This document shows positions 1 to 9,506 of a stretch of DNA of 64,000 nucleotides, one piece after another (within the stretch, counting starts at the first letter, position 1; each line of letters opens with the position of its first letter). The notes under the pieces were generated by a model. It had not been told where the DNA came from. It ran no database searches and was given only the letters and a program-made list of their open reading frames with translations. The stretch comes from Flavobacterium hydatis. GTDB lineage: Bacteria > Bacteroidota > Bacteroidia > Flavobacteriales > Flavobacteriaceae. Location of the stretch: positions 1 through 64,000 of the forward strand of contig NZ_JPRM01000014.1 in NCBI RefSeq assembly GCF_000737695.1, read 5' to 3'. Made by a program: the position numbers and the translations under genes.

Positions 1-84
1 TTAAAACAGAGGTTATGGCACTTTTAAAATTACCTTACATTACTATTAACAATCTAATTACTATAATAAGTTATTGATCTGTAT

Positions 85-804
85 TTAAAATAAAATCGAA
101 AAACCTTTAGTATATTTTGTAAATAAATCGATTGCAATCAGGATGATTATCAGTAAAATAAGAACTAATAAATACGTCATGATTTGGGCTTTCTTATTTA
201 ACTCAAAAGTGGCGGGATTTATAAAATAATCAGCATAGACGGCCTGAGAAATTTTTATATGAGGCGAAAATAAAGTAACGCCTTGCAAAAAATGTCCAAT
301 TAAATGATATTTGTTTTTCGGGATATAGGTTAGTCCATTCTCAGGTTTAGAGAAATGAATAGGAATCTGTTTACCTTCCCTAAAAGCGAAAATATATCCC
401 GGAGAATATTTTGTTCCAATTTTTCTATCGATATCACTTACATAAGCTTCTCTGCTGCTCTCAAACTCCTTGTATAAAATACTCTGGATAATGCCATTGT
501 ATTGGTGATGATGTATACCATTCCGATCTACAGAGATGAGGATGATTTTTTTAAGTTTTTGGCGCTTGTGATTCTTATAAAAAACCAAAATACCCCAAAG
601 TAGTATAGGAAAATATACTAGATTGAAGATTATCTCACCAGTAGATAAACGACTATTATGCTCCAGCTGAATGCTTAAAGGAAGGGCTATAAATAAAGCA
701 AGCATTGCAATAACCAAAAGCCCGAACAGTATGTACACAAAAATAGTAGCAGTTAGATTACGTTCTGAAGTTATTTCAGGGAAATTTTCTTTGTTATAAA
801 TCAT
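85..804 (-). CDS. Hypothetical membrane protein with three predicted TM segments
   Basis: 239-aa protein I do not recognise as a named family. Two hydrophobic segments lie near residues 20-45 and 58-75, a basic cytosolic-looking stretch (KNHKRQKLKK) follows, then a roughly 110-residue soluble region, and a last hydrophobic segment near 208-228. The layout resembles small Bacteroidota membrane proteins with a PH-like soluble middle, but that is only an impression. The gene stands alone; the nearest gene, an AraC regulator, is divergent and more than 500 bp away. The ATG start at 804 is followed by a normal hydrophilic N terminus. Function unknown. Confidence 0.7.
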   Translation of the reverse strand: MIYNKENFPEITSERNLTATIFVYILFGLLVIAMLALFIALPLSIQLEHNSRLSTGEIIFNLVYFPILLWGILVFYKNHKRQKLKKIILISVDRNGIHHHQYNGIIQSILYKEFESSREAYVSDIDRKIGTKYSPGYIFAFREGKQIPIHFSKPENGLTYIPKNKYHLIGHFLQGVTLFSPHIKISQAVYADYFINPATFELNKKAQIMTYLLVLILLIIILIAIDLFTKYTKGFSILF

Positions 805-1338
805 TAACTAATTATTATTAAAAAACATCATTAAAATTTAAATCGGGCATCCCTCCTTTCTACCAAGTTTGTTTTTACTGAATCAAACTGGTAAAATTAG
901 ATACAATCTTTTATACCTAAACTCTTTCTGTAATATTATAAAAAAAAAGATAAAACTTCTTTGGTTAAGTTAACACTGAGTTTCTCTGTTAACATAAATC
1001 TTTTTTTAGTTCAGGAATTTGTTATAAAACATTTCCAGGATCGAAAATCCAAAAGTGTAAATCCTAATTCTACTGAGTTACCACAACAAAACTACTAAAT
1101 TTGAAACTTCATAAATAGAATTATTTTTATCAAAACTATAATTCACTACCTTATTTAAATTAAAATGGTTCGAATCTGAATCCTTGTTGTCCCTAAAATA
1201 CATGAGCTACAATAAGTGGCTCCAAAACCAATTAGACTTTTGCTAATAACCTATTTTTATTAAATTATTATCCTCTTTATGCAACTTTCAAACTAATAAA
1301 TCATAACATTCAAATAAAAAAACAATTAAGTTTGCAGT
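805..1338. other. Long intergenic region, no gene seen
   Basis: About 530 bp of very AT-rich sequence between two divergent genes. I found no convincing ORF, tRNA or strong hairpin. It presumably holds promoters for the membrane protein (leftward) and the AraC regulator (rightward). Confidence 0.5.
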
Positions 1339-2232
1339 ATGGGGAAGACTATTAAAATTATATCATCAGAGGAGTTTCCAAGACAATTTATGTCTGATGC
1401 TTCTTTAGAGTTTGATTTTTTAAAAACTCCTCTACAAATATATGATTTGAATACTACAACAGAGTATATTCAAATTCCAACTCCGCTTTTTAGGCCTGAT
1501 TATAATTTTATTGTCCATGTTACTAAGGGTAATGCAAAACAACAAGTAGATAATGAGGTAGTATCATTAACAGAAGATGATGTTTTGTTTGTAAAACAAG
1601 GCCATATTACTGCAATGAAAGAAATTGATTTGGTAATTACAGGTCATTTTATTTTATTTGAAGAAAGCGTCCTCAATCACATTTTGTCAAAACAAGAATT
1701 GATACAGATTTTCGCCACTAATTCCGTTATTAAGTTGCCGAAAAAAACTAGTATATGGCTTAACTCTTTATTTTGCTTATTAGGTCAAGAATTTCGGAAT
1801 GAAAATTCCAATATTGAAATTTGTTATTCGCTTATGCAAGCAGCCTTTCAAAAAATAATTTCTTCAAATAAAGAACTTAATAAAACTGTACATCGAGGTA
1901 ATGAAATCACTTTTTCCTTTAAAGAGTTGGTTTACAAATTCCATAGCCAAGATAAATCGGTATCCTTCTATGCTGATAAATTAAAAATTTCTGTAAATCA
2001 TCTCAATAGATGTATTAAGCAAACCACTGGAATAGCTCCAAAAGAATGGATTAACAACGTTAGCATCCTGCAAAGCCAAATTCTTTTACAAGATTTGACT
2101 AAAGATATCTCAGAAATTGCTTTTGAATTGAATTACGAAGATCCCTCTTACTTTGGGCGACTTTTCAAAAAAATAACAGGTACAACACCTTCTCAGTATC
2201 GAAGTTCACTTAGGCACGATTTGTCCGAATAA
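1339..2232 (+). CDS. AraC family transcriptional regulator
   Basis: 297-aa one-component regulator. The N-terminal two thirds (about 1-190) fit the AraC_binding cupin-like sensor: short beta-like segments around residues 45-110. The C-terminal 100 residues carry the double helix-turn-helix of the HTH_18 family, ending in the typical pattern DISEIAFELNYEDPSYFGR, followed by FKKITGTTPSQYR. It lies just upstream of, and in the same direction as, the barrel/DUF2141/ABC exporter genes, so it is a plausible activator of that export operon. The inducer is unknown. The family call is secure; the target is inferred from position only. Confidence 0.9.
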   Translation: MGKTIKIISSEEFPRQFMSDASLEFDFLKTPLQIYDLNTTTEYIQIPTPLFRPDYNFIVHVTKGNAKQQVDNEVVSLTEDDVLFVKQGHITAMKEIDLVITGHFILFEESVLNHILSKQELIQIFATNSVIKLPKKTSIWLNSLFCLLGQEFRNENSNIEICYSLMQAAFQKIISSNKELNKTVHRGNEITFSFKELVYKFHSQDKSVSFYADKLKISVNHLNRCIKQTTGIAPKEWINNVSILQSQILLQDLTKDISEIAFELNYEDPSYFGRLFKKITGTTPSQYRSSLRHDLSE

Positions 2233-2339
2233 AGGCAAACTAAATCCTAGCAACAATTATTGTTTTAACCACACCTTTGTCTCAAGAAAATCTTAGAGAG
2301 CAGATAAAGCTCGTGTGTTTAAATTAAATAAATGTTATT

Positions 2340-3257
2340 TTGAAAAAAGTGCTATCATTGGTTTTATTAACCTCGTTTATTTGCCTTCCAAATAAATCTC
2401 ATGCTCAATTAATAACTGATGGTGCAGGGATTGGAGTTACTGTTAATGGAAAAAGTAGCTTTGAGAATTTATCTACTGTAAACCCGTATCATGAAAATAA
2501 ATTCAAATACAATACCTACGATTATTGGTTGCCAATACCCTCTTTTAAAATTGGAAAAACTCGTATTCTTGGAATAGTCAACTACCGTGTTTTAGACTTT
2601 ACATTCGACAAGAAAATTAAAGTTAGTCCGAATTACATCACAAAAATACAAGAGATAAAACCAACCATTGTTGTGCGACGTCCTTTTGGAAAAAGATGGG
2701 CCACTTTTGGAGTTTTCATACCAACTATTGCTTCTGATTTTCAAAGTAATTTCTCGTTGAATGATATGGTATTTGATGGCATTTTTGGAGTTTCAAAGAA
2801 GTTTGGAGAAAAATCAAATCTTGAAATTGGGATCGGACCTCATATTATGTATGCCTTCGGAAAATTTTTGATAACACCTGCGGTATCTGTCGATTATAAA
2901 AGTAATAATGGTAAGTGGTTTGCTCAGCTATACTGGCCAAGGGTCAATATTTTTCGAAATATCGGCAATAATACACAAGTTGGTGTGGCGGGATCGATAG
3001 ACTGGACACTTCACAACTTACAAAATTACAAGAATGATGAGAACCAAGAAATTGATTATGCACAGTTCTCGGCTATTCATGGAGGTTTACAAATTAATCA
3101 ACGCCTTTTTGATGGTTTTTGGCTTCAACTGCAAGGAGGTCTAGCATTTGCTAACAAATACACATTGTATAATTCTGAAAATAAAACAATTAGCAACTAT
3201 AAAACAAGCGAAATACCATATGTAAAAATGATGCTAACCTATCGTTTTGGGAAATAA
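2340..3257 (+). CDS. Outer-membrane beta-barrel protein (DUF6268-like)
   Basis: 305-aa secreted protein with a signal peptide (MKKVLSLVLLTSFICLPNKSHAQ) cut after AQ. The rest alternates amphipathic strands and turns, with many aromatic girdle residues, and ends in a C-terminal aromatic strand (MMLTYRFGK), as expected of an outer-membrane barrel. Start is TTG at 2340, giving the signal peptide directly; no better ATG is available. It is the first gene of a rightward block that continues with DUF2141 and the ABC exporter. It may be a receptor or porin for the exported compound. The DUF6268 assignment is a weak family impression; the barrel call is stronger. Confidence 0.65.
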   Translation: MKKVLSLVLLTSFICLPNKSHAQLITDGAGIGVTVNGKSSFENLSTVNPYHENKFKYNTYDYWLPIPSFKIGKTRILGIVNYRVLDFTFDKKIKVSPNYITKIQEIKPTIVVRRPFGKRWATFGVFIPTIASDFQSNFSLNDMVFDGIFGVSKKFGEKSNLEIGIGPHIMYAFGKFLITPAVSVDYKSNNGKWFAQLYWPRVNIFRNIGNNTQVGVAGSIDWTLHNLQNYKNDENQEIDYAQFSAIHGGLQINQRLFDGFWLQLQGGLAFANKYTLYNSENKTISNYKTSEIPYVKMMLTYRFGK

Positions 3258-3293
3258 TAAAAAAATTCAATAACAATAAATTAAAAGGAAAAA

Positions 3294-3707
3294 ATGAAAA
3301 AATCAATTCTTAGTGTTCTACTATTAGGAGTATCGTATTTTGCTAATGCGCAACAGTTAAAAATGAATGTAGATGTGACCAATGTTCAAAAAGGAAAAGG
3401 GAGTGTCGTACTGAATGTTTACAACAAAAAAGAAAATTTCCTTAAGACCGCTTACTTTACCAAGATTCAAAAGGCAAATCAAGGAACCATAAAATTTCAA
3501 ATCGATTTGCCAAGAGGAACTTATGCTATTACTGTTTTTCAGGATTTGGATAGTAATGAGAAGTTAAATAGTAATTGGTTAGGAATGCCTAAAGAGCCTG
3601 TAGGAAACAGCACCAATTTTAAACCTGATGGCGGAGCACCAACATTTGGAGATTGCTCAATTTATGTTTTGAATAATGATTCTACAATTGCAATTGACCT
3701 CAATTAA
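3294..3707 (+). CDS. DUF2141 domain-containing secreted protein
   Basis: 137-aa periplasmic or surface protein with a signal peptide ending at ANAQ. The body matches DUF2141: a beta-sandwich opening with VDVTNVQKGKGSVVLNVYN, the internal pattern GTYAITVFQDLDSNEKLN, and GMPKEPVGNS near residue 100. Length is typical of the family. It lies 36 bp after the barrel gene and 13 bp before the ABC ATPase, so it is very likely co-transcribed with the exporter. The biochemical role of DUF2141 proteins is unknown. Confidence 0.85.
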   Translation: MKKSILSVLLLGVSYFANAQQLKMNVDVTNVQKGKGSVVLNVYNKKENFLKTAYFTKIQKANQGTIKFQIDLPRGTYAITVFQDLDSNEKLNSNWLGMPKEPVGNSTNFKPDGGAPTFGDCSIYVLNNDSTIAIDLN

Positions 3708-3720
3708 GAAAACTTAAATT

Positions 3721-4443
3721 ATGGAAGAGGCAACTTTTAAAAATAGAATTATTGCAGAAATAAAAGATGCTTGCAAGGAATATCAGACGGGTGATACATT
3801 GATTACAGCCTTAAAACCTACAACTATTCAATTTAAAACCGGGGAACTTACATTGATAATAGGTCCTTCAGGTTCAGGAAAAACAACCTTGTTGTCACTA
3901 TTGGGTTGTGTTATTTACCCCACTAAAGGAGATGTTTTTATAGATGGTCAACAAGTAAATACACTTTCGTCCAAAGAATTATCGATTTTGAGGTTGAATA
4001 AAATAGGATTCGTATTTCAAGGCTTTAACCTTTTAGCTCCACTTAACTCTTTAGAAAACGTTATGATGCCACTGCAACTTATGCATTTAAGTGATTCTGA
4101 GGCAAAGAAAAAAGCAGAAAAAGCATTGGAATTAGTAGGGATGAAAGATAGAATGAAAAACTTACCCAAAATGCTAAGTGGTGGTCAACAGCAAAGGGTT
4201 GCAATTGCGCGAGCACTGGTAACTAATCCGCCAATTATGCTTTGTGATGAACCAACAGCTGCATTAGATGTTAAAAGTGTTGGTTTGGTAATGAATGAAT
4301 TAAAAGCACTTGCCCAAAATGGTAAGAGTGTTATTGTAGTTACACACGATATGCGGCTCAAAGAATTTGCTGACAGAATTATTTATGTAGATAATGGGAT
4401 TGCAACCGAAAAAGAAAATCCAGCATTTATTGAGAATCATTAA
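3721..4443 (+). CDS. ABC transporter ATP-binding protein, LolD/MacB/DevA type
   Basis: 240-aa ATPase that powers a type VII (MacB-like) ABC exporter from the inner face of the inner membrane. All motifs are present: Walker A GPSGSGKT (about residues 47-54), Q-loop FVFQGFN, signature LSGGQQQR (about 151-158), Walker B IMLCDEPTAALD (about 171-182) and the switch His in VVTHD. The next genes encode the adaptor lipoprotein, permease and TolC protein, which together make a complete DevBCA-TolC-like system. Substrate unknown. Confidence 0.93.
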   Translation: MEEATFKNRIIAEIKDACKEYQTGDTLITALKPTTIQFKTGELTLIIGPSGSGKTTLLSLLGCVIYPTKGDVFIDGQQVNTLSSKELSILRLNKIGFVFQGFNLLAPLNSLENVMMPLQLMHLSDSEAKKKAEKALELVGMKDRMKNLPKMLSGGQQQRVAIARALVTNPPIMLCDEPTAALDVKSVGLVMNELKALAQNGKSVIVVTHDMRLKEFADRIIYVDNGIATEKENPAFIENH

Positions 4444-4458
4444 TCAAATTATTAAAGA

Positions 4459-5397
4459 ATGAAATATATTTTAATTTATCTAATAGCCATTTTTTTTTGT
4501 AGTTGTAGTAAGAAAGAAGAAAAGATATCAAATCAGGTATCAGATCACAAGGAAGTTGTTCCATCAGATATTGTGGGACTCGGCAGGATTGAACCTGATG
4601 AGAAACTATCCTCATTGGCTACAGAAGTAGGAGGCATTGTTGTAGCTATCCACAAGAAAGAAAATGATATGATTATCAAAGGTGATCTAATTATTGAATT
4701 GGATCATTCTCTTCAAGATGCAAAAAAAGAACAGATTAAGAGTAGAATGGAAACACAAAGAATCGAAATTAATGTTGCACAACTAAACTTAAAAGAGCAG
4801 AAAATAAATTTAGACAACAAACAAATTGAGTTGAAGCGATTGAGAAACTTACTTGAAAAAGGAGCAGAAACAAGACAACATTTTGATAATATAGAAACAG
4901 AAACAAAAAAAATTCAAGCGAATGTAGAGCAATTACAAGCTCAGGTTATGATAGCAAATACACGACTTCAAGAAATTAAACAAGAGTTGAACGTTTCAGA
5001 TAAGGAATTGCAACAGTATTTGGTAAAAGCACTAAGCAACGGACAAATTTTGACAATGAATGCTACTAAAGGTGCTGCATTATCTCCAAATCAATCATTT
5101 GCAGATTTTATTCCAAAAAGCAAATTAGTTGCTACTTGTGAAATTGATGAGCTATTTGCAGACAAAATTAAAAAAGGGCAAAAAGCTATTATCCGTCAAA
5201 TTGGTTCCAATAAAACCATTGGTTCAGGTATTGTAGTTTTTGCTTCTTCGGCACTCAAGCGCAAATCACTTTTTTCTGAGAAAGCTGGTGATCAGGAAGA
5301 CAGAAGGGTTCGGGAAATAAAAATTCTATTGGCGAATCAAACAAAGTATCTAATTAATTCTCGAATTGAATGCGTTATTCAAACATCTAATAACTAA
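4459..5397 (+). CDS. Membrane fusion (adaptor) lipoprotein of ABC exporter, HlyD/DevB family
   Basis: 312-aa periplasmic adaptor. The N terminus is a lipoprotein signal (IAIFFCSCSKKEEK, lipobox FFCSC), so it is anchored by lipid rather than a TM helix. A lipoyl/biotinyl-like half-motif (LATEVGGIVVAIHKKENDMI) sits near residues 52-72. A long coiled coil (about 90-185) follows, rich in Q, E and K, and then a beta-barrel-like C-terminal part. It lies 15 bp after the ATPase and about 100 bp before the permease. It would bridge the permease to TolC. Family membership is clear; substrate is not. Confidence 0.88.
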   Translation: MKYILIYLIAIFFCSCSKKEEKISNQVSDHKEVVPSDIVGLGRIEPDEKLSSLATEVGGIVVAIHKKENDMIIKGDLIIELDHSLQDAKKEQIKSRMETQRIEINVAQLNLKEQKINLDNKQIELKRLRNLLEKGAETRQHFDNIETETKKIQANVEQLQAQVMIANTRLQEIKQELNVSDKELQQYLVKALSNGQILTMNATKGAALSPNQSFADFIPKSKLVATCEIDELFADKIKKGQKAIIRQIGSNKTIGSGIVVFASSALKRKSLFSEKAGDQEDRRVREIKILLANQTKYLINSRIECVIQTSNN

Positions 5398-5498
5398 GAT
5401 AAACAAAAATGGAATTGCATATAACTTAAAATTGGTTGCAAATACTCATTTGGAAATATAAATACAGCATTTCATAAAAAAACAAATAGCATCTCAAA

Positions 5499-6638
5499 AT
5501 GAATTCTATTATTAAAACTGCTTGGAAGTTTATCCGCTTTGATAAAACAAAAAGTATAGGAGTAGTTGTTGGAATAGTAATAAGTACCTTTCTTATTGGT
5601 CAACAAATCGGTACATTTAATTTTTTGACAGGACTAATGAGTGTGTTGGTAAAAAATACAACAACAGATATTTGGGTTGTTGATAATAAGACGACAGATG
5701 CCAACCAACTTAGTCTGATTGACACGAGAAAAGAAAAAGAGATTAAGAGCCTACCAGGTATTAAAGAAGCATTCCCTATTGTTGTGACAAATGGGAAAGC
5801 TAAATTTCCCGGAGGAACAAGTGCTGTGGTAAACATTATAGGAAGCGAATATCCTTATTTTAAGGCAGGTCCTGATAGCACTAAAATAATAGAGGGAAAA
5901 CTTCCTGATTTATTGCAAGAAGCGGGTGTCTCTGCAGATTACTTTGACCGAAGTAATTTTGGAGGTTCATCAGATGTTGGAACCTATTTTGAGATTAACG
6001 GAAAAAGAGCCGTTATTACACTACAAACTAAAGGAATACGAGGTTGGGGCGGTTATTTAATGTACACCTCAATAGATAGAGCAAGATATTATGGCAATAT
6101 CTCTCCCACTAATATAAGTGCCTTAATGGTAAATGTAAAAGAAGGGGAAGATGTGGATCTTGTCGTGAATCAAATCAATAATTCGATTTATGGAGTAAGA
6201 GCTTGGCGTACATCATCTCTAAGTTCATCTACTATAAAAAGTGTTTTAGCTTCTACTGGTTTAGGTGCCAGCACAGGATCTCTGGTCGGGTTTGCCATCA
6301 TTGCAGGTTTTTTTATTATTGGTTTAACTATGTATTCGTCGGCACTCGACAGGATTAAGGATTATGGAACTTTAAAAGCAATTGGTGCTACCGATTCATA
6401 TATTAGAAATTTAATCCTTACTCAAGCCACTTTATTTGCTATTGTTGGATTTCTAGTTGCTCTTGTTTTCTTAATGGGTTTTAAGAACGGAATGCATCAA
6501 ACAGGAATATTGATAAATTTTAGCCCAATAATACTTCTCTCAATCCTAATCGTCACTTTTTCTATTTCGCTTTTTGGGGCTGTATTTGCAATTAGGAGAA
6601 TAAAAAATGTAGAACCTGCTTCAGTATTTAGAGGCTAA
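5499..6638 (+). CDS. ABC transporter permease, FtsX/MacB/DevC type
   Basis: 379-aa inner-membrane permease. One TM segment lies near residues 18-38, a periplasmic domain covers about 45-255, and three TM segments follow (about 260-282, 302-325, 338-360), the standard MacB/FtsX four-helix layout. The last loop contains RIKDYGTLKAIGATDSYIRN, the conserved FtsX coupling region, and the C terminus is the usual AIRRIKNVEPASVFRG. A gap of about 100 bp separates it from the adaptor gene; the TolC gene follows after 13 bp. Works with the ATPase and adaptor above. Confidence 0.9.
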   Translation: MNSIIKTAWKFIRFDKTKSIGVVVGIVISTFLIGQQIGTFNFLTGLMSVLVKNTTTDIWVVDNKTTDANQLSLIDTRKEKEIKSLPGIKEAFPIVVTNGKAKFPGGTSAVVNIIGSEYPYFKAGPDSTKIIEGKLPDLLQEAGVSADYFDRSNFGGSSDVGTYFEINGKRAVITLQTKGIRGWGGYLMYTSIDRARYYGNISPTNISALMVNVKEGEDVDLVVNQINNSIYGVRAWRTSSLSSSTIKSVLASTGLGASTGSLVGFAIIAGFFIIGLTMYSSALDRIKDYGTLKAIGATDSYIRNLILTQATLFAIVGFLVALVFLMGFKNGMHQTGILINFSPIILLSILIVTFSISLFGAVFAIRRIKNVEPASVFRG

Positions 6639-6651
6639 AAAAGTTATTATA

Positions 6652-7995
6652 ATGAAAAATAATACAATGAATGGGTGCTTTATAGGATGCCTTATACTAC
6701 TATGTATTTCAAAAATGAATGCACAAAACCCTGTATGGTCGTTAAACAAAGCACTTGAAGAAGCACAAAAGAACCGAAAATTATTGACTTCGTTGGAAAC
6801 AGAAACTAAAATCAATCAGTTAAAAACAAAAGAGCTAAATGCAAAATATTTGCCCAGAGTATCGCTGAATTACAACTATCAGTATAATCCAATTATAGCT
6901 ACAAATGTTTTACCTGCTAGTGCATTTAACTCTGGAGATTCTTCAAGTGATATGATTCCGATAAAATTAGGTGCTAATTATTCTCAAAATACGGGTGTTT
7001 TACTGCAACAACCTTTGCTAGATATCTCCATTTCTAAATTAATTACAGAGTCTAAATTGCAAGAAAAATTAGCAAGTTTAAGTGAAAAAGAAGCAAGGTT
7101 AGAGCTTGCTTATGAAGTTTCAAAAGTGTATTTCAATATATTGTTAGCAGAGGAACAAGAAAAAGAAGCTATTGGCGATACCACTCGCACGGCATTAAGC
7201 TTGAAAACCATAACCCAAAAATATAATAATAAAAGAGTTTTAAAAGTTGATGTGAATGATGCTAAAGTAACGCATAATAATACTGTCCAAAAATATCTTA
7301 ATGCAACAAATAACGCGTTGGTCCTAAAACAGTATCTTTTGTATGTTACAGGAAATGAATCTTCTCTAGCTTCTTCAATAGTATTAGAGAAATATAACAT
7401 AAATGAAAATATTACTGATTTCGATGAAAATCTAATTCTGACGTTACCTCAAATCGAAATTTTAAAAACACAAAATGAAGTATTAGAGAATAAAAAGAAA
7501 TTGGAAAAAGCAAAACATAGCCCAATGATTACCGCCAATGGATATTTAGGAGCTGATCAGTTCACCGAAAATATGAATCCTTTTCAGCAAAACAGCTGGT
7601 ATGGGAATAGCTATATTGGTGTCTCCTTAAAATTACCCATTTTTTTTGGGGAGAATACAGCAAAAAGAATAGATCAATTAAAATTTCAGCAAGAGCAAAA
7701 TAATAATCGAATTGTTGAGGATGTTAATAAAAACAAATACAATGCTCTCAATGCAAGTGCTACATATAATAATGTCTTGCAACAGTTAAAAACCGTGCGT
7801 GAAAATAGCATACTCACTTCCGAGATTGTAATGATCTACCAAGAACGGTATAAGTTTAACCAAATATCGTTTTATGAACTAAATGATAAAGAAATACAAT
7901 TACAAAATCTAGAGCTTGTACATAATCAACTTCAAAAAGAATTAATAGTGTCGTGGCTTAATTGGAAAAAGGCTGCGGGAAAATTAGTTTTATAA
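6652..7995 (+). CDS. TolC family outer-membrane efflux protein
   Basis: 447-aa outer-membrane channel. A signal peptide ends at KMNAQ; the body is two long alpha-helical repeats with heptad-like Q/N/K/E patterns (about 30-240 and 250-440) and short strand regions, typical of TolC/OEP. The residues NPVWSLNKALEEAQKN at the start of the mature protein are a characteristic OEP entry. It is the last gene of the exporter operon and is followed at once by a strong terminator, so the operon ends here. Confidence 0.92.
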   Translation: MKNNTMNGCFIGCLILLCISKMNAQNPVWSLNKALEEAQKNRKLLTSLETETKINQLKTKELNAKYLPRVSLNYNYQYNPIIATNVLPASAFNSGDSSSDMIPIKLGANYSQNTGVLLQQPLLDISISKLITESKLQEKLASLSEKEARLELAYEVSKVYFNILLAEEQEKEAIGDTTRTALSLKTITQKYNNKRVLKVDVNDAKVTHNNTVQKYLNATNNALVLKQYLLYVTGNESSLASSIVLEKYNINENITDFDENLILTLPQIEILKTQNEVLENKKKLEKAKHSPMITANGYLGADQFTENMNPFQQNSWYGNSYIGVSLKLPIFFGENTAKRIDQLKFQQEQNNNRIVEDVNKNKYNALNASATYNNVLQQLKTVRENSILTSEIVMIYQERYKFNQISFYELNDKEIQLQNLELVHNQLQKELIVSWLNWKKAAGKLVL

Positions 7996-8054
7996 TATTT
8001 AAAACCTCATAATACTGTTATTACAAGTATGCTTATAAAGACATACAATACAAA

Positions 8055-8089
8055 AAAAGACTGCTTCACAAAGTGCAAAGCAGTCTTTT
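8055..8089. terminator. Bidirectional intrinsic terminator
   Basis: A 12-bp stem (AAAAGACTGCTT with AAGCAGTCTTTT, 8055-8066 and 8078-8089) with an A-run on one side and a T-run on the other. It lies between the convergent TolC gene and the M57 peptidase gene and can serve both. Confidence 0.85.
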
Positions 8090-8120
8090 ATATTTTGTAA
8101 AGAGAACTCTAATTCATCTT

Positions 8121-8951
8121 CTAATATAAATAATTCAGGGCTGTAACATCATTAGCATTGAAAGCTCCAGTTTCATTTGAACCAAAACAAGCTCTCATAT
8201 AAGAAGTTGCATCATATCCTGAAGGTGTTCCTGGAATTAGGATTGCTCCAACACCAGCTGTTCCTTCATTTGAATTTTGCCCACAACTTTGACGGCTGAA
8301 CCAGTCTGTATGACGTAAACCAATACAATGACCTATTTCGTGTGCAGCTACGTGCGCATTTACACCTGTTGAATAAGTATCTAATCCAGAATATAATGTA
8401 ACTGAATTATAAGGATTTCCTCCTGAAGGGAAACCTGCTACACCACCAGCAGATCCAGTCTGTCTTCTTACAACAATGTTTGCACCTGTAGTACTTGAAC
8501 TAAAGGTTAGTGTAAAATTAATAGACAATCCTAAATTATTGTATCTGTTTATTGCTGCTTGTAATCCAGCCTTCATATTTGCACTTAAGGCTGTTGTACC
8601 AGTCCCAGATAATCCTACAACTTTAATAGTTTTTGGGGTAGATACTAAATTAGTAGTACGATATTGTTCTGTAGTGATACCACCGTGAAGATCCATTTTT
8701 TTTAATTGATCTTCCGTCATGACTATACATCCTTCTATCAAGAACGCATCCTCAGTAGTACCATCTAACTTGGTATTTTTGATCACTTGAACATCTGTAC
8801 TATTTAGTGAAAGTGATCTAATTTTATTTAACACCTCTGGTGTTACTTTAAGAGACTCCTGATTTGATTGACCTGACTCATCTTCTTTGTTGCAAGACAA
8901 CAGGGTTAACGCTATAAACGATAAGGCTAAAATTGATTTAATTTTTTTCAT
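8121..8951 (-). CDS. M57 family (dual-action HEIGH) metallopeptidase lipoprotein
   Basis: 276-aa secreted zinc peptidase. The N terminus is a lipoprotein signal (FIALTLLSCNKED, lipobox LLSC). A proregion of about 100 residues precedes the catalytic domain, which carries the zinc-binding motif HEIGHCIGLRHTDW (about residues 204-217): two His and Glu in HExxH and a third His in the extended HExxHxxGxxH. This matches the dual-action HEIGH peptidases (PF12388). Only one domain is present and there is no T9SS tail, so it is probably lipid-anchored at the cell envelope. It is a single gene with a terminator behind it. Confidence 0.9.
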   Translation of the reverse strand: MKKIKSILALSFIALTLLSCNKEDESGQSNQESLKVTPEVLNKIRSLSLNSTDVQVIKNTKLDGTTEDAFLIEGCIVMTEDQLKKMDLHGGITTEQYRTTNLVSTPKTIKVVGLSGTGTTALSANMKAGLQAAINRYNNLGLSINFTLTFSSSTTGANIVVRRQTGSAGGVAGFPSGGNPYNSVTLYSGLDTYSTGVNAHVAAHEIGHCIGLRHTDWFSRQSCGQNSNEGTAGVGAILIPGTPSGYDATSYMRACFGSNETGAFNANDVTALNYLY

Positions 8952-9506
8952 AATAGGTTTTTTGGGTTGTTAAAATAAATTGATAAATTAGGGGCTTTAC
9001 AAAATATTAACATCAAATTTAAATTATTTTTAATCTTAAAATACTTATAAAAAACAAATTTAACAAATTTAACATTTTTTGTTAAATTATTCCATATACC
9101 TTTTTAATACTAATTATCCGATTTTAACCGCAAACCCAATGAAATCAATAATCAAATAGAAATCAACCTGTTATAGACAACAATATTATTTAATATTTTA
9201 CTTTGTTCACAATCTGTTAAAATGTTTTTACACTTTCATATAACATTTAAAATAGAAAACAAACTAATAAAAAGAGAATCACTCTTACAAATTTGGAAGA
9301 TTATCAATGAAATAAAAAATTATATTTTTTTTACAAATACTTTAATAACTTTGATTTACCTACAACTATAAACATTTAAAATAGAAATCATTAAGTACAA
9401 GTTTCATTTTTTTCTTTATCTCAATTAAGAAGTAAATAAGATTTACAATAGTCAATTTAGATACCATTGATAAAAATGATTACAATTGCCCTAACATCTA
9501 CAATAA
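8952..9506. other. Long AT-rich intergenic region with promoter-like elements
   Basis: About 555 bp between two divergent protease genes. No ORF is seen. A 9-bp inverted repeat (AATTTAACA/TGTTAAATT, 9066-9088) lies closer to the M57 gene, and a TAACTTTG sequence fitting the Bacteroidetes -7 consensus TAnnTTTG lies at 9346-9353, about 150 bp before the S8 protease. Both are weak predictions in such AT-rich DNA. Confidence 0.35.

Noticed and set aside
7110..7400. Minus-strand ORF inside the TolC gene
   Set aside because: It is an antisense shadow of a clear TolC coding frame with no family resemblance.
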